DNA of 64,000 nt, taken from Streptomyces flaveus. GTDB taxonomy: Bacteria; Actinomycetota; Actinomycetes; Streptomycetales; Streptomycetaceae. The position numbers and the translations under genes were made by a program. The stretch is taken from assembly GCF_014647675.1 (NCBI RefSeq), contig NZ_BMPQ01000002.1:233065-297064 (forward strand), in the 5' to 3' direction. Below the pieces are notes generated by a model. The model was not told the origin of the DNA. It worked only from the letters and a program-made list of their open reading frames with translations, and searched no databases. This document shows, in pieces, positions 27,371 through 38,745 of this stretch (position 1 is the first letter of the stretch; each line of letters begins with the position of its first letter).

Positions 27371-29115
27371 CGAACGGCCTCCTCTGCGCCTGCGTCTGCG
27401 TCAGTTTCCGCGTCCGCGTCCGCATCGCGTGCCACGAGCGCCCGGTATCCGGGCTCCTCCTCCAGGAGCCGGTGATGGCTCCCGCTCGCCGCGACCTTGC
27501 CGTCGACCAGGTAGAACACGGTGTCCGCCCGGTCCAGTACGAGCGGCGAGGTGCTGGTCACCACGGTCGTACGGCCCGCCCGCTCGGCCCGCAGCCGGTC
27601 CGCGACGGCGGCCTCGGTGTGGGCGTCGAGCGCCGAGGTGGGTTCGACGGCGAGCAGTACTTCGGGGTCGGCCAGCAGCGCCCGTACGAGCCGTACGCGC
27701 TGGCGCTGGCCGCCGGACAGGCTGCGGCCCTGCGCGTCGACGGCCGAGTCGAGTCCGTCGGGCAGGCCGAGGACGATGTCGTCGGCCGCGGCCGTGTGCA
27801 CGGCGCGTGCGATGTCCTGCTCGGCGGGGTCCCGGCTGCCGGCCACCAGCTCCCGCAGTGTTCCCGCGAACAGGTCGGCCTCGTTGTCCGCGACCAGGAT
27901 GCGCTCGCGCAGCTGCGCCAGTTCGATCTCGTCGAGGCGTACGCCGGCCCAGGTCGCCGCCGACTCGACGTACCGGCCGAGGCGGTCGATCACGGCCGCG
28001 GACTCGGCGGGACGGGCGCCGGCCAGCGCGGTCAGCCGGCCGGGCAGCACCCGCACTCCGGACTGCGGGTCGTGCAGCACCGAGGGCTCGGCGGGGGCGT
28101 CCCGGGTGCCGTGGTCGGCGGGCGGCTCCAGCCGCAGGAAATGGGCGACGCGCCGCGCGGCCACCAGGCCGCGGCTGATCCCGTAGCTGCACTCCACGAA
28201 GAACCCCACCATCGGCACCAGGACGGCGACATAGCCGTACACCGACACCAACTCGCCCACGGTGAGCTTCCCTTGAGCGGCCTGCCGGGCCGCCAGCCAG
28301 GTCACCACGGCGAGGAACACCGTCGGCAGCCCGATGCCAAGGGCCTGGAGCCAACTCGTCACGGCCCCGACCCGGTAGCCCTGGGCCCGCAACCGCTGCG
28401 AGTCCCGGTGGAAGGCGTCGGCCACCAGGCCCTTGCCGCCCAGGCCGTTGAGGACGCGCAGTCCGCTCGCGAGGTCGCCGATGCGTGCCGTCAGCACGCT
28501 CTGCCGTTCGCGGTAGGTGGTCTCCGCGTTCTGCAGCCGCGCCAGCAGCGGACCGGCCACGACGGCCATCGCCGGGATGCCGAGCAGGACGACTCCGGCC
28601 AGCAGGGGCGAGACCGTCAGCAGCAGCCCGGCGACGACCAGGTAGGCGACGATCGCGCCGACGCCGGGGCCGACCACGGTCAGGGACTGGCTGATCGTGT
28701 GGACGTCGCCGACGCCGATCGTGACGACCTCCCCGGCCCCGGCCCGGCGTGACAGCGCGGCGCCCAGCCGGACCGCGTGGCCGACCACGACCTTGACCGT
28801 GCGGAAGTTGGCGTCCATCCGGAGTCTGGTCATCGTGCGGTGCCGCATGATGCTCAGCCAGGCGTTGAACGCTCCCATGCCGAGCAGTGCGGCGGCCCAG
28901 CCGATCAGCGCGGCCCGGTCGCCCGGCTCCAGACCGTCGTCGATCGCGCGGGCCAGCAGATACGGCGCGAGCGCCATCAGCACGAACCACACGCTGGCCA
29001 GCAGCGCACCGGCGGCGGACCGGCCCGGCTGGGCCCTGACCAGCCACCACAGATACCGGCCGCCGCCGCGACAGTCGGGCGTACCCGGATCCCCGTACGC
29101 ATCGATCTGCCCCAC
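27367..29115 (-). CDS. ABC exporter half-transporter with lost Walker A, Q-loop and H-loop
   Basis: A 582-residue half-transporter. The membrane domain covers about residues 20-325. In the nucleotide-binding domain the Walker A position reads GARPAESAA (366-374), with no GK[ST]; the Q-loop is VADNEADLF; Walker B is LLAVEPTSALD with the Asp replaced by Val490; the H-loop reads TSTS. The signature LSGGQ (466-470) is intact. The pseudo-ATPase pattern is consistent across motifs, so it is not a sequencing artefact or a broken gene. GTG 29115 has GGGGAGGG upstream. It forms a translationally coupled pair with the next gene. Confidence 0.9.
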   Translation of the reverse strand: MGQIDAYGDPGTPDCRGGGRYLWWLVRAQPGRSAAGALLASVWFVLMALAPYLLARAIDDGLEPGDRAALIGWAAALLGMGAFNAWLSIMRHRTMTRLRMDANFRTVKVVVGHAVRLGAALSRRAGAGEVVTIGVGDVHTISQSLTVVGPGVGAIVAYLVVAGLLLTVSPLLAGVVLLGIPAMAVVAGPLLARLQNAETTYRERQSVLTARIGDLASGLRVLNGLGGKGLVADAFHRDSQRLRAQGYRVGAVTSWLQALGIGLPTVFLAVVTWLAARQAAQGKLTVGELVSVYGYVAVLVPMVGFFVECSYGISRGLVAARRVAHFLRLEPPADHGTRDAPAEPSVLHDPQSGVRVLPGRLTALAGARPAESAAVIDRLGRYVESAATWAGVRLDEIELAQLRERILVADNEADLFAGTLRELVAGSRDPAEQDIARAVHTAAADDIVLGLPDGLDSAVDAQGRSLSGGQRQRVRLVRALLADPEVLLAVEPTSALDAHTEAAVADRLRAERAGRTTVVTSTSPLVLDRADTVFYLVDGKVAASGSHHRLLEEEPGYRALVARDADADAETDADAGAEEAVR

Positions 29116-29161
29116 CCGTTGACCACCCTCCCCGTCGACTGTCGGATCACCTGCCCCGCCG

Positions 29162-31026
29162 TTAGACCAGGCTGTCCCGCCACGCCTGGTGCAGATCCGC
29201 GAACCTGCCGGTCGCGGCGACGAGTTCGGCGGGCGTACCGTCCTCGACGATCCGACCGTGCTCCATCACCAGTACCCGGTCGGCGATCTCCACCGTCGAC
29301 AGGCGGTGCGCGATGACGACCGCCGTGCGGCCCCGCAGGACGGTCGACATGGCGCGCTGGACGGCCCGTTCACCGGGGATGTCCAGCGAGCTGGTCGCCT
29401 CGTCGAGGATCAGGACCGCCGGGTCGGCGAGCAACGCCCGTGCGAACGCGACGAGTTGGCGCTGACCTGCCGAGATACGGCCACCCCTCTTGCGTACGTC
29501 GGTGTCGTAGCCGTCGGGCAGGGCGGCGATGAAGTCATGGGCGCCGAGGGCCTTGGCGGCGCGTTCGATCTCCTCGCGGGTGGCGTCGGGGCGGCCGATG
29601 GAGATGTTCTCGGCGACGGTGCCGGAGAAGAGGAAGGCCTCCTGGGTCACCATCACCACACCGCGCCTCAGTTCGGGCATCGCGAGCTCGCGCAGGTCGA
29701 CGCCGTCCAAGAGGATCCGGCCGGCCGTGGGGTCGTAGAAGCGGGCCAGGAGTTTGGCGAGCGTCGACTTGCCCGCGCCCGTCGAGCCGACCACGGCGAC
29801 GGTCTGCCCGGCGGGCAGCGTCAGGTCGAAGCGCGGCAGCACCTCGCCGCCCGTGCGGTAGCCGAACCGCACGCCGTCGAAGACGACCTCGCGGCCCGGC
29901 TGCTCGGAGGCGAGCGCGGGCAGGGGCTTCGGCTCGGCGGGCTCCGGCACGGTGGGGGTCTGGGCGAGCAGGCCCGCGATCTTCTCCAGTGAGGCGGCGG
30001 CCGACTGGTAGGAGTTGAGGAACATGCCCAGCCGGTCGATGGGGTCGTACAGGCGGCGCAGATAGAGGACCGAGGCGGCCAGTACGCCGAGCGCCAGCGA
30101 CTCCGATGCCACCCGGTACGCGCCCCACAGCACGATCGCCGCGACCGTCGTGTTGGCGACCAGCCGGGACTTGACGACGTAGCGGGCCATCTCCAGCAGG
30201 GCGTCGCCGTTCTTGCGCTCGTGCCGGTGGTTGAGGACCCGGAACTCCTTGTCGTTGGCGTCCTCGCGGCGGAACGCGCGCACCGGCCGGATGCCGTTCA
30301 TCGTCTCGGCGAACTTCACGATCACGGCGGCGATCGCGGTCGAGCGGACGGCGTAGACGCGGCCGGCGCGGCGCCGGTACTGGCGGATGAACAGGTAGAG
30401 CGGCGCGAACGATGCCACGGCCACCGCCCCGAGGCCCAGGTCGAGCCAGAGCAGCATCGCCGAGATGTAGACGAAGGAGATGATGACGGTGATGAGTTCC
30501 TGCAGGCCCTCGTCGAGCAGTTCGCGCAGGGACTCGACGTCCGTGGTGGAGCGGGAGATGAGGCGGCCCGAGGTGTAGCGCTCGTGGAAGTCGATGCTCA
30601 GCGCCTGGGCGTGGCGGAAGATCCGGCCGCGCAGGTCGAGCAGCACGTCCTGGTTGACGCGTGCGGACGCGGTGATGAACGCGTACTGGAGCCCGCCCGA
30701 GGCCAGCGCGCACAGCAGGTACCCGACCGCGACCGCGATCAGCGGCCCGTGCCGGTCGTCCCGGAACGCGGGGACGGCACGGTCGATGGCGTACGCCACG
30801 AGCAGCGGGCCCGCCTGCACCGCCGCCTGCTGGAGCAGGAGCAGCAGGGAGGTGAGGGCGACGCGGGCCTTCATCGGAGCGAGCAGGGAGCGCAGCAGGG
30901 CGGCGGTCGCGCCCGGCGGGGTGGGGAGGGCGTCGCGGTCGAAGGCGTCGCCTGCCTCCGGGGGGTCGCCGGCGGGCCGGTCCTTGCGGGGTTCCTGGTT
31001 CGGCGCGGTGGTGGTGGGCGCCGCGG

Positions 31027-31030
<4 letters not shown>
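29162..31030 (-). CDS. ABC exporter half-transporter (catalytic Glu subunit of second heterodimer)
   Basis: A 622-residue type IV exporter with a Pro-rich cytoplasmic leader of about 40 residues, a six-helix domain and a nucleotide-binding domain. Walker [10 protein letters not shown] (415-423), Gln463, Walker B LILDE with catalytic Glu544, and the H-loop IAHRLSTV are intact; the signature is the variant ISAGQ (519-523). ATG 31030 has AAGGAG 8 nt upstream and overlaps the upstream stop (ATGA). With its partner it matches the asymmetric pattern of heterodimeric exporters such as TM287/288. Such pumps export drugs, lipids or peptides; substrate unknown. Confidence 0.93.
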
Positions 31031-32955
<1,925 letters not shown>

Positions 32956-33003
32956 CAGTAGTGAGCCTACGGATCGGCACTGACACCGCCCACCGAGTTT
33001 CGG

Positions 33004-33082
33004 CCGGTCCTGCGCTCCTTCGGAGGACCTAGGACCGGTCCGACCTGCGCAGTCGTAGCCCCGTATCAACCGATCGGCTGAT
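33004..33082. promoter_or_regulatory. Two dyads in the divergent region between exporter operons
   Basis: An 8-bp perfect inverted repeat, CCGGTCCT and AGGACCGG (33004-33011 and 33031-33038), and an 18-bp palindrome with one mismatched pair, ATCAACCGATCGGCTGAT (33065-33082). Both lie in the 185-bp gap between the divergent ABC exporter and ABC-2 operons. They look like regulator binding sites; the regulator is not identified. Confidence 0.45.
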
Positions 33083-33140
33083 GTGCCTTCGAGCGAGACG
33101 GGCGATGTGCGCCACCCCGGCCGCCGGGGACCCTCGAGGC

Positions 33141-34052
33141 ATGACCAGCGAACCCGTCATCGAAGTCACCGGACTGCGCAAGTCGTACGGAGGGAGGGCC
33201 GTCGTCGACGGGGTCTCCTTCGCCGTCGAGGAGGGGGAGATCTTCGGCATCCTCGGCCCGAACGGCGCCGGCAAGACGACCACCGTGGAATGCGTGGAGG
33301 GCCTGCGGATCCCGGACGCGGGCCGCGTACGCGTCACCGGCCTCGACCCCGTCGCCGACCACGACGCCGTCAGCCGCGTCCTCGGCGCCCAGCTCCAGGA
33401 GAGCGAACTCCAGGAGAAACTCACCGTCCGCGAGGCGCTGGAGCTGTACGCCGCCTTCTATCCGAGCCCCGCCGACTGGCGCCCACTCGCCGAACGCCTG
33501 GGCCTCACCGGCAAGTTGGACAGTCGGTTCGGCAAACTCAGCGGCGGCCAGAAGCAGCGCCTGTTCATCGCGCTCGCGCTGATCGGCGATCCGAGGGTCG
33601 TCGTGCTGGACGAGCTGACCTCCGGCCTCGACCCGCGGGCCCGCCGTGACACCTGGGAGCTCATCGAGGACATCCGCGCGAACGGCGTCACCGTCCTCCT
33701 CGTCACCCACTTCATGGAGGAAGCGCAGCGTCTCTGCGACCGGATCGCGGTCATCGACCAGGGCCGGATCGCCGCGCTGGACACGCCCCGCGGGCTGATC
33801 GCCCGCGCCACGAACGCCACCCTCATCAGCTTCACGCCCTCGGTCCCGCTCGACGAACGCGACCTGGCCGCGCTGCCCGCCGTGGCCTCCGTCGAGTGCA
33901 AGGAAGGCCGGATCACGCTCGGCGGCACCGACGAGACCGTCAACGCGGTCATCACGCTGCTCGCCCGGCAGCGCATCACGGCCCATCAACTCCGCGTCAC
34001 CGACGCCACGTTGGACGACGCGTTCCTCGATCTGACAGGAGTCGCACGATGA
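33141..34052 (+). CDS. ABC-2 type transporter ATP-binding protein
   Basis: A 303-residue ATPase of the DrrA/CcmA type. Walker A GPNGAGKTT, signature LSGGQKQRL, Walker B VVVLDELTSGLDP, then a C-terminal DrrA-like domain. ATG 33141 begins MTSEPVIEVTGLRKSYGG. It overlaps the permease gene by ATGA and forms an operon with it and with the downstream two-component system. The pair should export a drug, lipid or antimicrobial peptide; the substrate is not predictable. Confidence 0.94.
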   Translation: MTSEPVIEVTGLRKSYGGRAVVDGVSFAVEEGEIFGILGPNGAGKTTTVECVEGLRIPDAGRVRVTGLDPVADHDAVSRVLGAQLQESELQEKLTVREALELYAAFYPSPADWRPLAERLGLTGKLDSRFGKLSGGQKQRLFIALALIGDPRVVVLDELTSGLDPRARRDTWELIEDIRANGVTVLLVTHFMEEAQRLCDRIAVIDQGRIAALDTPRGLIARATNATLISFTPSVPLDERDLAALPAVASVECKEGRITLGGTDETVNAVITLLARQRITAHQLRVTDATLDDAFLDLTGVAR

Positions 34053-34786
34053 GCAGCACTGCCGTACTGAAGACCGAGGCCCGGCTCTTCGGCCGCGAAC
34101 CCGGGGCGCACTTCTGGATCCTGGCGTTCCCCACCCTGCTCCTGGTGATCCTCGGCAGCATCCCGGGGTTCCGGACCACCCAGGACGACCTCGGCGGCAT
34201 CCGGATCGTCGACGCGTACGTACCGGTGACCGTGCTGCTCGGCATGATCGTGGCCGGCCTGCAGTCCCTGCCGCCGGGCATCACCGGCTACCGCGAGCGC
34301 GGCATCCTGCGCCGTATGTCGACGACCCCCGTGCGCCCGAGCGCGTTGCTGTCCGCGCACATGGGGCTGCACGGAGCCGCCGCCGTACTGTCGGCGCTGC
34401 TGGCGCTGTCGGTGGGCCGGATCGTGTTCGACGTGGCCCTGCCGCGCCAGCCCTTCGGATACGTACTGGCGCTGCTGCTCGCCGTGGCGGTCGCCCTCGC
34501 CATGGGCGCCCTGGTGTCGGCGCTGGCCCGCACCTCGAAGGCGGCGACGGCCGTCGGTACCGCGGCGTTCTTCCCGAGCATGTTCTGCGCGGGTGTCTAT
34601 ATACCCGTCCAGACGATGCCGGATGTCCTCGCCCGCATCGTCGAGTTCACCCCGTTCGGCGCGGCGGCCCAGGCTCTGAACGAGGCGGCGGCGGGGGACT
34701 GGCCGGGGTGGGACCACCTGGGGGTACTCGTCGCTTGGACGGTGGTCCTGACGGTGGCGGCCGCGCGCTGGTTCCGGTGGGAGTAG
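34049..34786 (+). CDS. ABC-2 type transporter permease
   Basis: A 245-residue membrane protein with six predicted helices of the ABC-2 family: FWILAFPTLLLVILGSIPG, VPVTVLLGMIVAGL, a conserved YRERGILRRMSTTPVRP motif, and helices near FGYVLALLLAVAVALAMGALV, FFPSMFCAGVYIP and a C-terminal one. AGGAG precedes the ATG. It pairs with the preceding ATPase as a homodimeric permease core. The following kinase gene starts within about 25 nt. Confidence 0.93.
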   Translation: MSSTAVLKTEARLFGREPGAHFWILAFPTLLLVILGSIPGFRTTQDDLGGIRIVDAYVPVTVLLGMIVAGLQSLPPGITGYRERGILRRMSTTPVRPSALLSAHMGLHGAAAVLSALLALSVGRIVFDVALPRQPFGYVLALLLAVAVALAMGALVSALARTSKAATAVGTAAFFPSMFCAGVYIPVQTMPDVLARIVEFTPFGAAAQALNEAAAGDWPGWDHLGVLVAWTVVLTVAAARWFRWE

Positions 34787-34811
34787 GCGAGAGGCCGTGC
34801 AGACTGGGGGC

Positions 34812-36077
34812 ATGACCACGGTGGACACGCAACTCGACCGGCGCTGGGAGCAGTTGCGCACCTGGGGGCCGTACGGGCTGCTCGGCGTCGGTGTCGTCCT
34901 GTCGGCCGTCACTGTCGAGCTGATGGACGGCCCCGCCGAGTGGTACGCCTCCGGGGCCCTGGTCGTCGCCGCGATCGCCCTCCAGCTGTGGTGGCAGCGC
35001 ATCCGCCTCAGCCGGACCGACCACGGCCGGACCCCGTCCCGGGCCGGGACGGCGTACTACGTCGTCCGCTGGGCGATCGCCTTCGCGCTCACCTGGATCA
35101 ACCCGTTCTTCGGGTTCTACGCCGCCACCGGCCTCATGGACGCCGACGAACTCCTCCCGGGCATGTGGCGGAGGCTCGGAGTGTTCGCCGCCGCGATCAC
35201 CCTGGCCGGCTCGCAGTCCGGCGGGCTGCCGCCGAAGAGCGGGGTCCAGTGGGCCGCGTTCCTCGGGCTCCTGGGCGCCAACGCCGGCCTGCATATGATG
35301 GTCGCCCACCTCATGGAGCAGGAGGACGAGCGCTCCCGCGCCAGGGCCGAGACCATCGCCGAACTCGAGCGCACCAACACCGCCTTGCAGCAAGCCCTCG
35401 ACGAAAACGCCGCCCTCCACGCCCAACTCCTCGTCCAGGCACGGGAAGCGGGCGTCGCCGACGAGCGACGCCGGCTGGCCGCCGAGATCCACGACACCAT
35501 CGCCCAGGGCCTGACCGGCATCATCGCCCAGCTCCAGGTCGTCGCGAACGCCCCCGACCTGCCGACCGCCCGCACCCATCTCGACCGCGCCTCAGACCTG
35601 GCCCGCCACAGCCTCGGCGAGGCCCGCCGCTCCGTGCAGAACCTCGCGCCCGTGGCTCTGGAGCACGACGGGCTGCCCCAGGCGCTGAAGAAGACGGTCG
35701 CCGAATGGGCCGAACGGACGGGCGTACGCGCCGAGTTCACGACCACGGGCACCGCCGAGCACCTGCACGAGGAGGTCTCGGCGACCCTGCTGCGCATCGT
35801 CCAGGAGGCCCTGTCGAACGCCTCCCGGCACGCCCACGCCGGCCGACTCGGCGTCACCCTCTCCTTCATGGGCGACGAGGTCGTCCTCGACGTACGCGAC
35901 GACGGCCGCGGCTTCAACCCTCTCGCCCTCCCCTCCCGCAACGGCCACGGCGGCTTCGGCCTCGACGGCATGCGCGCCCGCGCCGAACGCATCGCCGGGT
36001 CGCTCACCGTCGAGTCCGAACCGGGGTACGGTACGGCGGTGTCGGCTCGCGTACCGTTGGTACGCCATGACGGATGA
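34812..36077 (+). CDS. NarL-family sensor histidine kinase
   Basis: A 421-residue membrane kinase. Four to five helices lie in the first 170 residues with little extracytoplasmic sequence, suggesting intramembrane sensing. A coiled-coil segment (EDERSRARAETIAELERTNTALQQ) leads to HisKA_3 with the phospho-His in RRLAAEIHDTIAQGLTGI, then HATPase_c with NASRHAHA and DDGRGF...GGFGLDGM. Start could be GTG 34797 or ATG 34812; the latter is given. It overlaps the response-regulator gene by 11 nt. The link to the ABC-2 genes suggests it senses stress at the membrane and controls that transporter. Confidence 0.93.
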   Translation: MTTVDTQLDRRWEQLRTWGPYGLLGVGVVLSAVTVELMDGPAEWYASGALVVAAIALQLWWQRIRLSRTDHGRTPSRAGTAYYVVRWAIAFALTWINPFFGFYAATGLMDADELLPGMWRRLGVFAAAITLAGSQSGGLPPKSGVQWAAFLGLLGANAGLHMMVAHLMEQEDERSRARAETIAELERTNTALQQALDENAALHAQLLVQAREAGVADERRRLAAEIHDTIAQGLTGIIAQLQVVANAPDLPTARTHLDRASDLARHSLGEARRSVQNLAPVALEHDGLPQALKKTVAEWAERTGVRAEFTTTGTAEHLHEEVSATLLRIVQEALSNASRHAHAGRLGVTLSFMGDEVVLDVRDDGRGFNPLALPSRNGHGGFGLDGMRARAERIAGSLTVESEPGYGTAVSARVPLVRHDG

Positions 36078-36699
36078 CGCCATCACACTTCTCATCGTCG
36101 ACGACCATCCCGTCGTACGGGACGGTCTGCGCGGCATGTTCGAATCGGCACAGGGATTCACGGTGCTGGGCGAGGCGTCGAACGGCGTTGAGGCCGTGAC
36201 GCTGGCCCAATCCCTGGACCCGGACGTCGTGTTGATGGACCTCCGCATGCCCGGCGGCAACGGCGTGGAGGCCATCGCCGAGCTGACCCGCCAGGGCGCC
36301 CGCGCCAAGATCCTGGTCCTGACGACGTACGACACGGACTCCGACACCCTCCCCGCGATCGAGGCGGGCGCGACGGGCTACCTCCTGAAGGACGCTCCGA
36401 GGGAGGAACTCTTCAGCGCGGTACGCGCGGCAGCGGAGGGCCGTACGGTCCTGTCTCCAGCGGTGGCGTCCCGCCTGGTCTCGGCAGTCCGAGCACCGGC
36501 CAACGAGCCGCTGTCGGCCCGCGAACGCGAGGTCCTGGCACTGGTGGCCAAGGGCACCTCGAACCGCGAGATCGCCCGAGTCCTGTTCATCAGCGAGGCC
36601 ACGGTCAAGACGCATCTGACGCACCTGTACGCCAAGTTGGGGGTCAAGGACCGGGCGGCGGCGGTGGCGGTGGGGTACGACCGAGGGATCTTGGGCTGA
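36067..36699 (+). CDS. NarL/LuxR-family response regulator
   Basis: A 210-residue regulator with receiver domain (phospho-acceptor Asp58 in VVLMDLRMPGGNG, Lys in YLLKDAPRE) and a LuxR helix-turn-helix (LSAREREVLALVAKGTSNREIARVLFISEATVKTHLTHLYAKLGV). It is translationally coupled to its kinase and is last in the ABC-2/kinase operon. A likely target is the operon's own upstream region. Confidence 0.95.
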   Translation: MTDDAITLLIVDDHPVVRDGLRGMFESAQGFTVLGEASNGVEAVTLAQSLDPDVVLMDLRMPGGNGVEAIAELTRQGARAKILVLTTYDTDSDTLPAIEAGATGYLLKDAPREELFSAVRAAAEGRTVLSPAVASRLVSAVRAPANEPLSAREREVLALVAKGTSNREIARVLFISEATVKTHLTHLYAKLGVKDRAAAVAVGYDRGILG

Positions 36700-36737
36700 G
36701 GTCGGTGCGGGTTCCTCCTCCACCTCCGCCGGGGGAA

Positions 36738-36790
36738 GCGCCCCTTTAGGGGCGCGGGGAACTGCGCGAGCAACCCAAGACTCCCGGCAC
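36738..36790 (+). repeat. Interspersed intergenic repeat, copy C (diverged) with terminator-like stem
   Basis: GCGCCCC-TTTA-GGGGCGC hairpin (36738-36755) followed by GCGGGGAACTGCGCGAGCAAC, a degraded form of the family's conserved tail. It lies 39 nt after the response-regulator stop and may serve as the operon terminator. Confidence 0.65.
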
Positions 36791-36834
36791 TCGCCCACGA
36801 ACCCAACTCCCCACCCCCATAGGCGCCCGCCGCA

Positions 36835-36877
36835 GGCGAACAGATGTTGGACGATTTCCGGCCAACATCCGTTCGCC
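36835..36877. promoter_or_regulatory. Long inverted repeat upstream of the metalloprotease gene
   Basis: Arms GGCGAACaGATGTTGG and CCAACATCcGTTCGCC (16 bp, one mismatch) with an 11-nt centre, about 142 nt upstream of the protease start. It is not part of the nearby interspersed repeat. It may be an operator or an mRNA leader structure. The rest of 36700-37018 shows no ORF. Confidence 0.5.
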
Positions 36878-37018
36878 CCACTGACATGCACACGCCTCAC
36901 CTGGCACTCTTCACCTCACGCGGCACCCCTGCACAGCTGCCGCACAGCACCCGCACCGCCCCTTCACCCGTTCGACGGGCCGCCCATGCCTGTCGAGCAC
37001 CCCCACAAAGGAGCTTGT

Positions 37019-38668
37019 GTGACCCCCCTCTACGCGCGTCACAAGCGCACAACTCTGGCCATCGCCACCGCCGTCGCGGCCGGAGCCCTCATCACCGCCG
37101 GTCTGACCACCGGCGCCACCGCCCAGTCCGGCGCCAAGCCGTCCGCCGACACGCAACTCGCGGGCACCCCGGTCCAGTTGTCCGCGGCAGCCCGTACGAG
37201 CCTGATCAAGAAGGCCGACGCGGCGACCACCGAAACGGCGGACGAGATAGGCCTCGGCGCCAAGGAGAAGCTGGTCGTCAGAGACGTCATCAAGAACGCC
37301 GACGGCACCACGCACACCCGCTACGAGCGCACGTACGGCGGACTCCCCGTCCTCGGCGGCGACTTGGTGATCCACGAGTCCAAGTCCGGCAAGACGGAAG
37401 GCGTGACCAGAGCGACGAAGGCCGACATCAAGGTCACCGACGTCACGCCCGACATCGCCAAGTCCGCCGCGGAGAAGCAGGCGTTGAAGGCGGCGCAGGC
37501 CGAGGGCAGCAAGAAGTCCGCGGCCGACAAGGCCCCCCGCAAGGTCATCTGGGCCGCGAGCGGCAAGCCGGCCCTCGCGTACGAGACGGTCGTCGGCGGC
37601 TTCCAGCACGACGGCACCCCGCAGGAACTGCACGTCATCACGGACGCCACCACGGGCGAGAAGCTGTACGAGTGGGAGGCGATCCAGACCGGTACGGGCC
37701 ACAGCCAGTACAGCGGCGACGTCACCATCGGCACCTCGCAGTCGGGCTCGACGTACCAGCTCAACGACCCGACCCGCGGCGCCAACAAGACGTACAACCT
37801 CAACCGCGGTACGTCCGGCACCGGCACCCTCTTCACCGACGCCGACGACACCTGGGGCACGGGCGCGGCCTCCAACGCCCAGACCGCCGCCGTCGACGCG
37901 CACTTCGGCGCGCAGGTCACCTGGGACTTCTACAAGAACGTCCTCGGCCGCAGCGGCATCAGGAACGACGGCAAGGCCGCCTACTCCCGCGTCCACTACG
38001 GCAACGCGTACGTCAACGCCTTCTGGTCCGACGGCTGCTTCTGCATGACGTACGGCGACGGCGCGGGCAACGCGAAGCCGCTGACGTCGATCGACGTGGC
38101 GGGCCACGAGATGACGCACGGCGTCACCTCCAACACCGCGGGCCTCAACTACAGCGGTGAATCAGGCGGGTTGAACGAGGCGACGTCCGACATCTTCGGC
38201 ACGGCGGTGGAGTTCTACGCGGCCAACTCCTCGGACGTGGGCGACTACCTGATCGGCGAGAAGATCGACATCAACGGCGACGGCACGCCGCTGCGCTACA
38301 TGGACAAGCCCAGCAAGGACGGCGACTCGGCCGACGCCTGGTCCTCCAGCCTCGGCGGCCTGGACGTCCACCACTCCTCGGGCCCGGCGAACCACTTCTT
38401 CTACCTGCTGAGCGAGGGCAGCGGCACCAAGACGATCAACGGAGTCACCTACAACTCCCCCACCTCCAACGGCTCCACGATCACCGGCATCGGCCGCGAC
38501 AAGGCGGTCCAGATCTGGTACAAGGCGCTGACCGAGTACATGACGTCGACGACGAAGTACACGGGCGCCCGCACCGCGACGCTGAGCGCGGCGAGCGACC
38601 TGTACGGCTCGACGAGCACGGAGTACAAGGCGGTCCAGGCGGCCTGGGCCGCGGTCAACGTGAACTGA
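37019..38668 (+). CDS. Secreted neutral zinc metalloprotease (M4, thermolysin family)
   Basis: A 549-residue preproenzyme. The signal peptide (HKRTTLAIATAVAAGALITAGL...ATAQ) is followed by an FTP and PepSY-type propeptide and the M4 catalytic domain from about residue 225. The zinc site is HEMTH in DVAGHEMTHGVTSN, the third ligand Glu lies in GGLNEATSDIFG, and the transition-state His in GLDVHHSSGPANHFFY. GTG 37019 has AAAGGAG 5 nt upstream. It should be exported and self-processed to digest extracellular protein. A 12-bp hairpin follows the stop. Confidence 0.95.
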   Translation: MTPLYARHKRTTLAIATAVAAGALITAGLTTGATAQSGAKPSADTQLAGTPVQLSAAARTSLIKKADAATTETADEIGLGAKEKLVVRDVIKNADGTTHTRYERTYGGLPVLGGDLVIHESKSGKTEGVTRATKADIKVTDVTPDIAKSAAEKQALKAAQAEGSKKSAADKAPRKVIWAASGKPALAYETVVGGFQHDGTPQELHVITDATTGEKLYEWEAIQTGTGHSQYSGDVTIGTSQSGSTYQLNDPTRGANKTYNLNRGTSGTGTLFTDADDTWGTGAASNAQTAAVDAHFGAQVTWDFYKNVLGRSGIRNDGKAAYSRVHYGNAYVNAFWSDGCFCMTYGDGAGNAKPLTSIDVAGHEMTHGVTSNTAGLNYSGESGGLNEATSDIFGTAVEFYAANSSDVGDYLIGEKIDINGDGTPLRYMDKPSKDGDSADAWSSSLGGLDVHHSSGPANHFFYLLSEGSGTKTINGVTYNSPTSNGSTITGIGRDKAVQIWYKALTEYMTSTTKYTGARTATLSAASDLYGSTSTEYKAVQAAWAAVNVN

Positions 38669-38694
38669 CGCTCAGCCGGTCACCGCACGCACAT

Positions 38695-38732
38695 GGGCAG
38701 CCCCCGAAAAGAAGGCGTTCCGGGGGCTGCCC
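38695..38732 (+). terminator. Terminator hairpin after the M4 protease gene
   Basis: Perfect 12-bp arms GGGCAGCCCCCG and CGGGGGCTGCCC with a 14-nt purine-rich loop. Immediately after it, TACGCT about 7 nt before the next ATG could be a -10 box for the DUF1990 gene. Confidence 0.85.
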
Positions 38733-38745
38733 TACGCTGCTTCCC

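Noticed and set aside
27367..29115. ABC subunit without Walker A considered a pseudogene
   Set aside because: The reading frame is intact, LSGGQ is preserved, start and stop overlap its partner, and the partner's complementary loss of LSGGQ argues for a maintained asymmetric pair.
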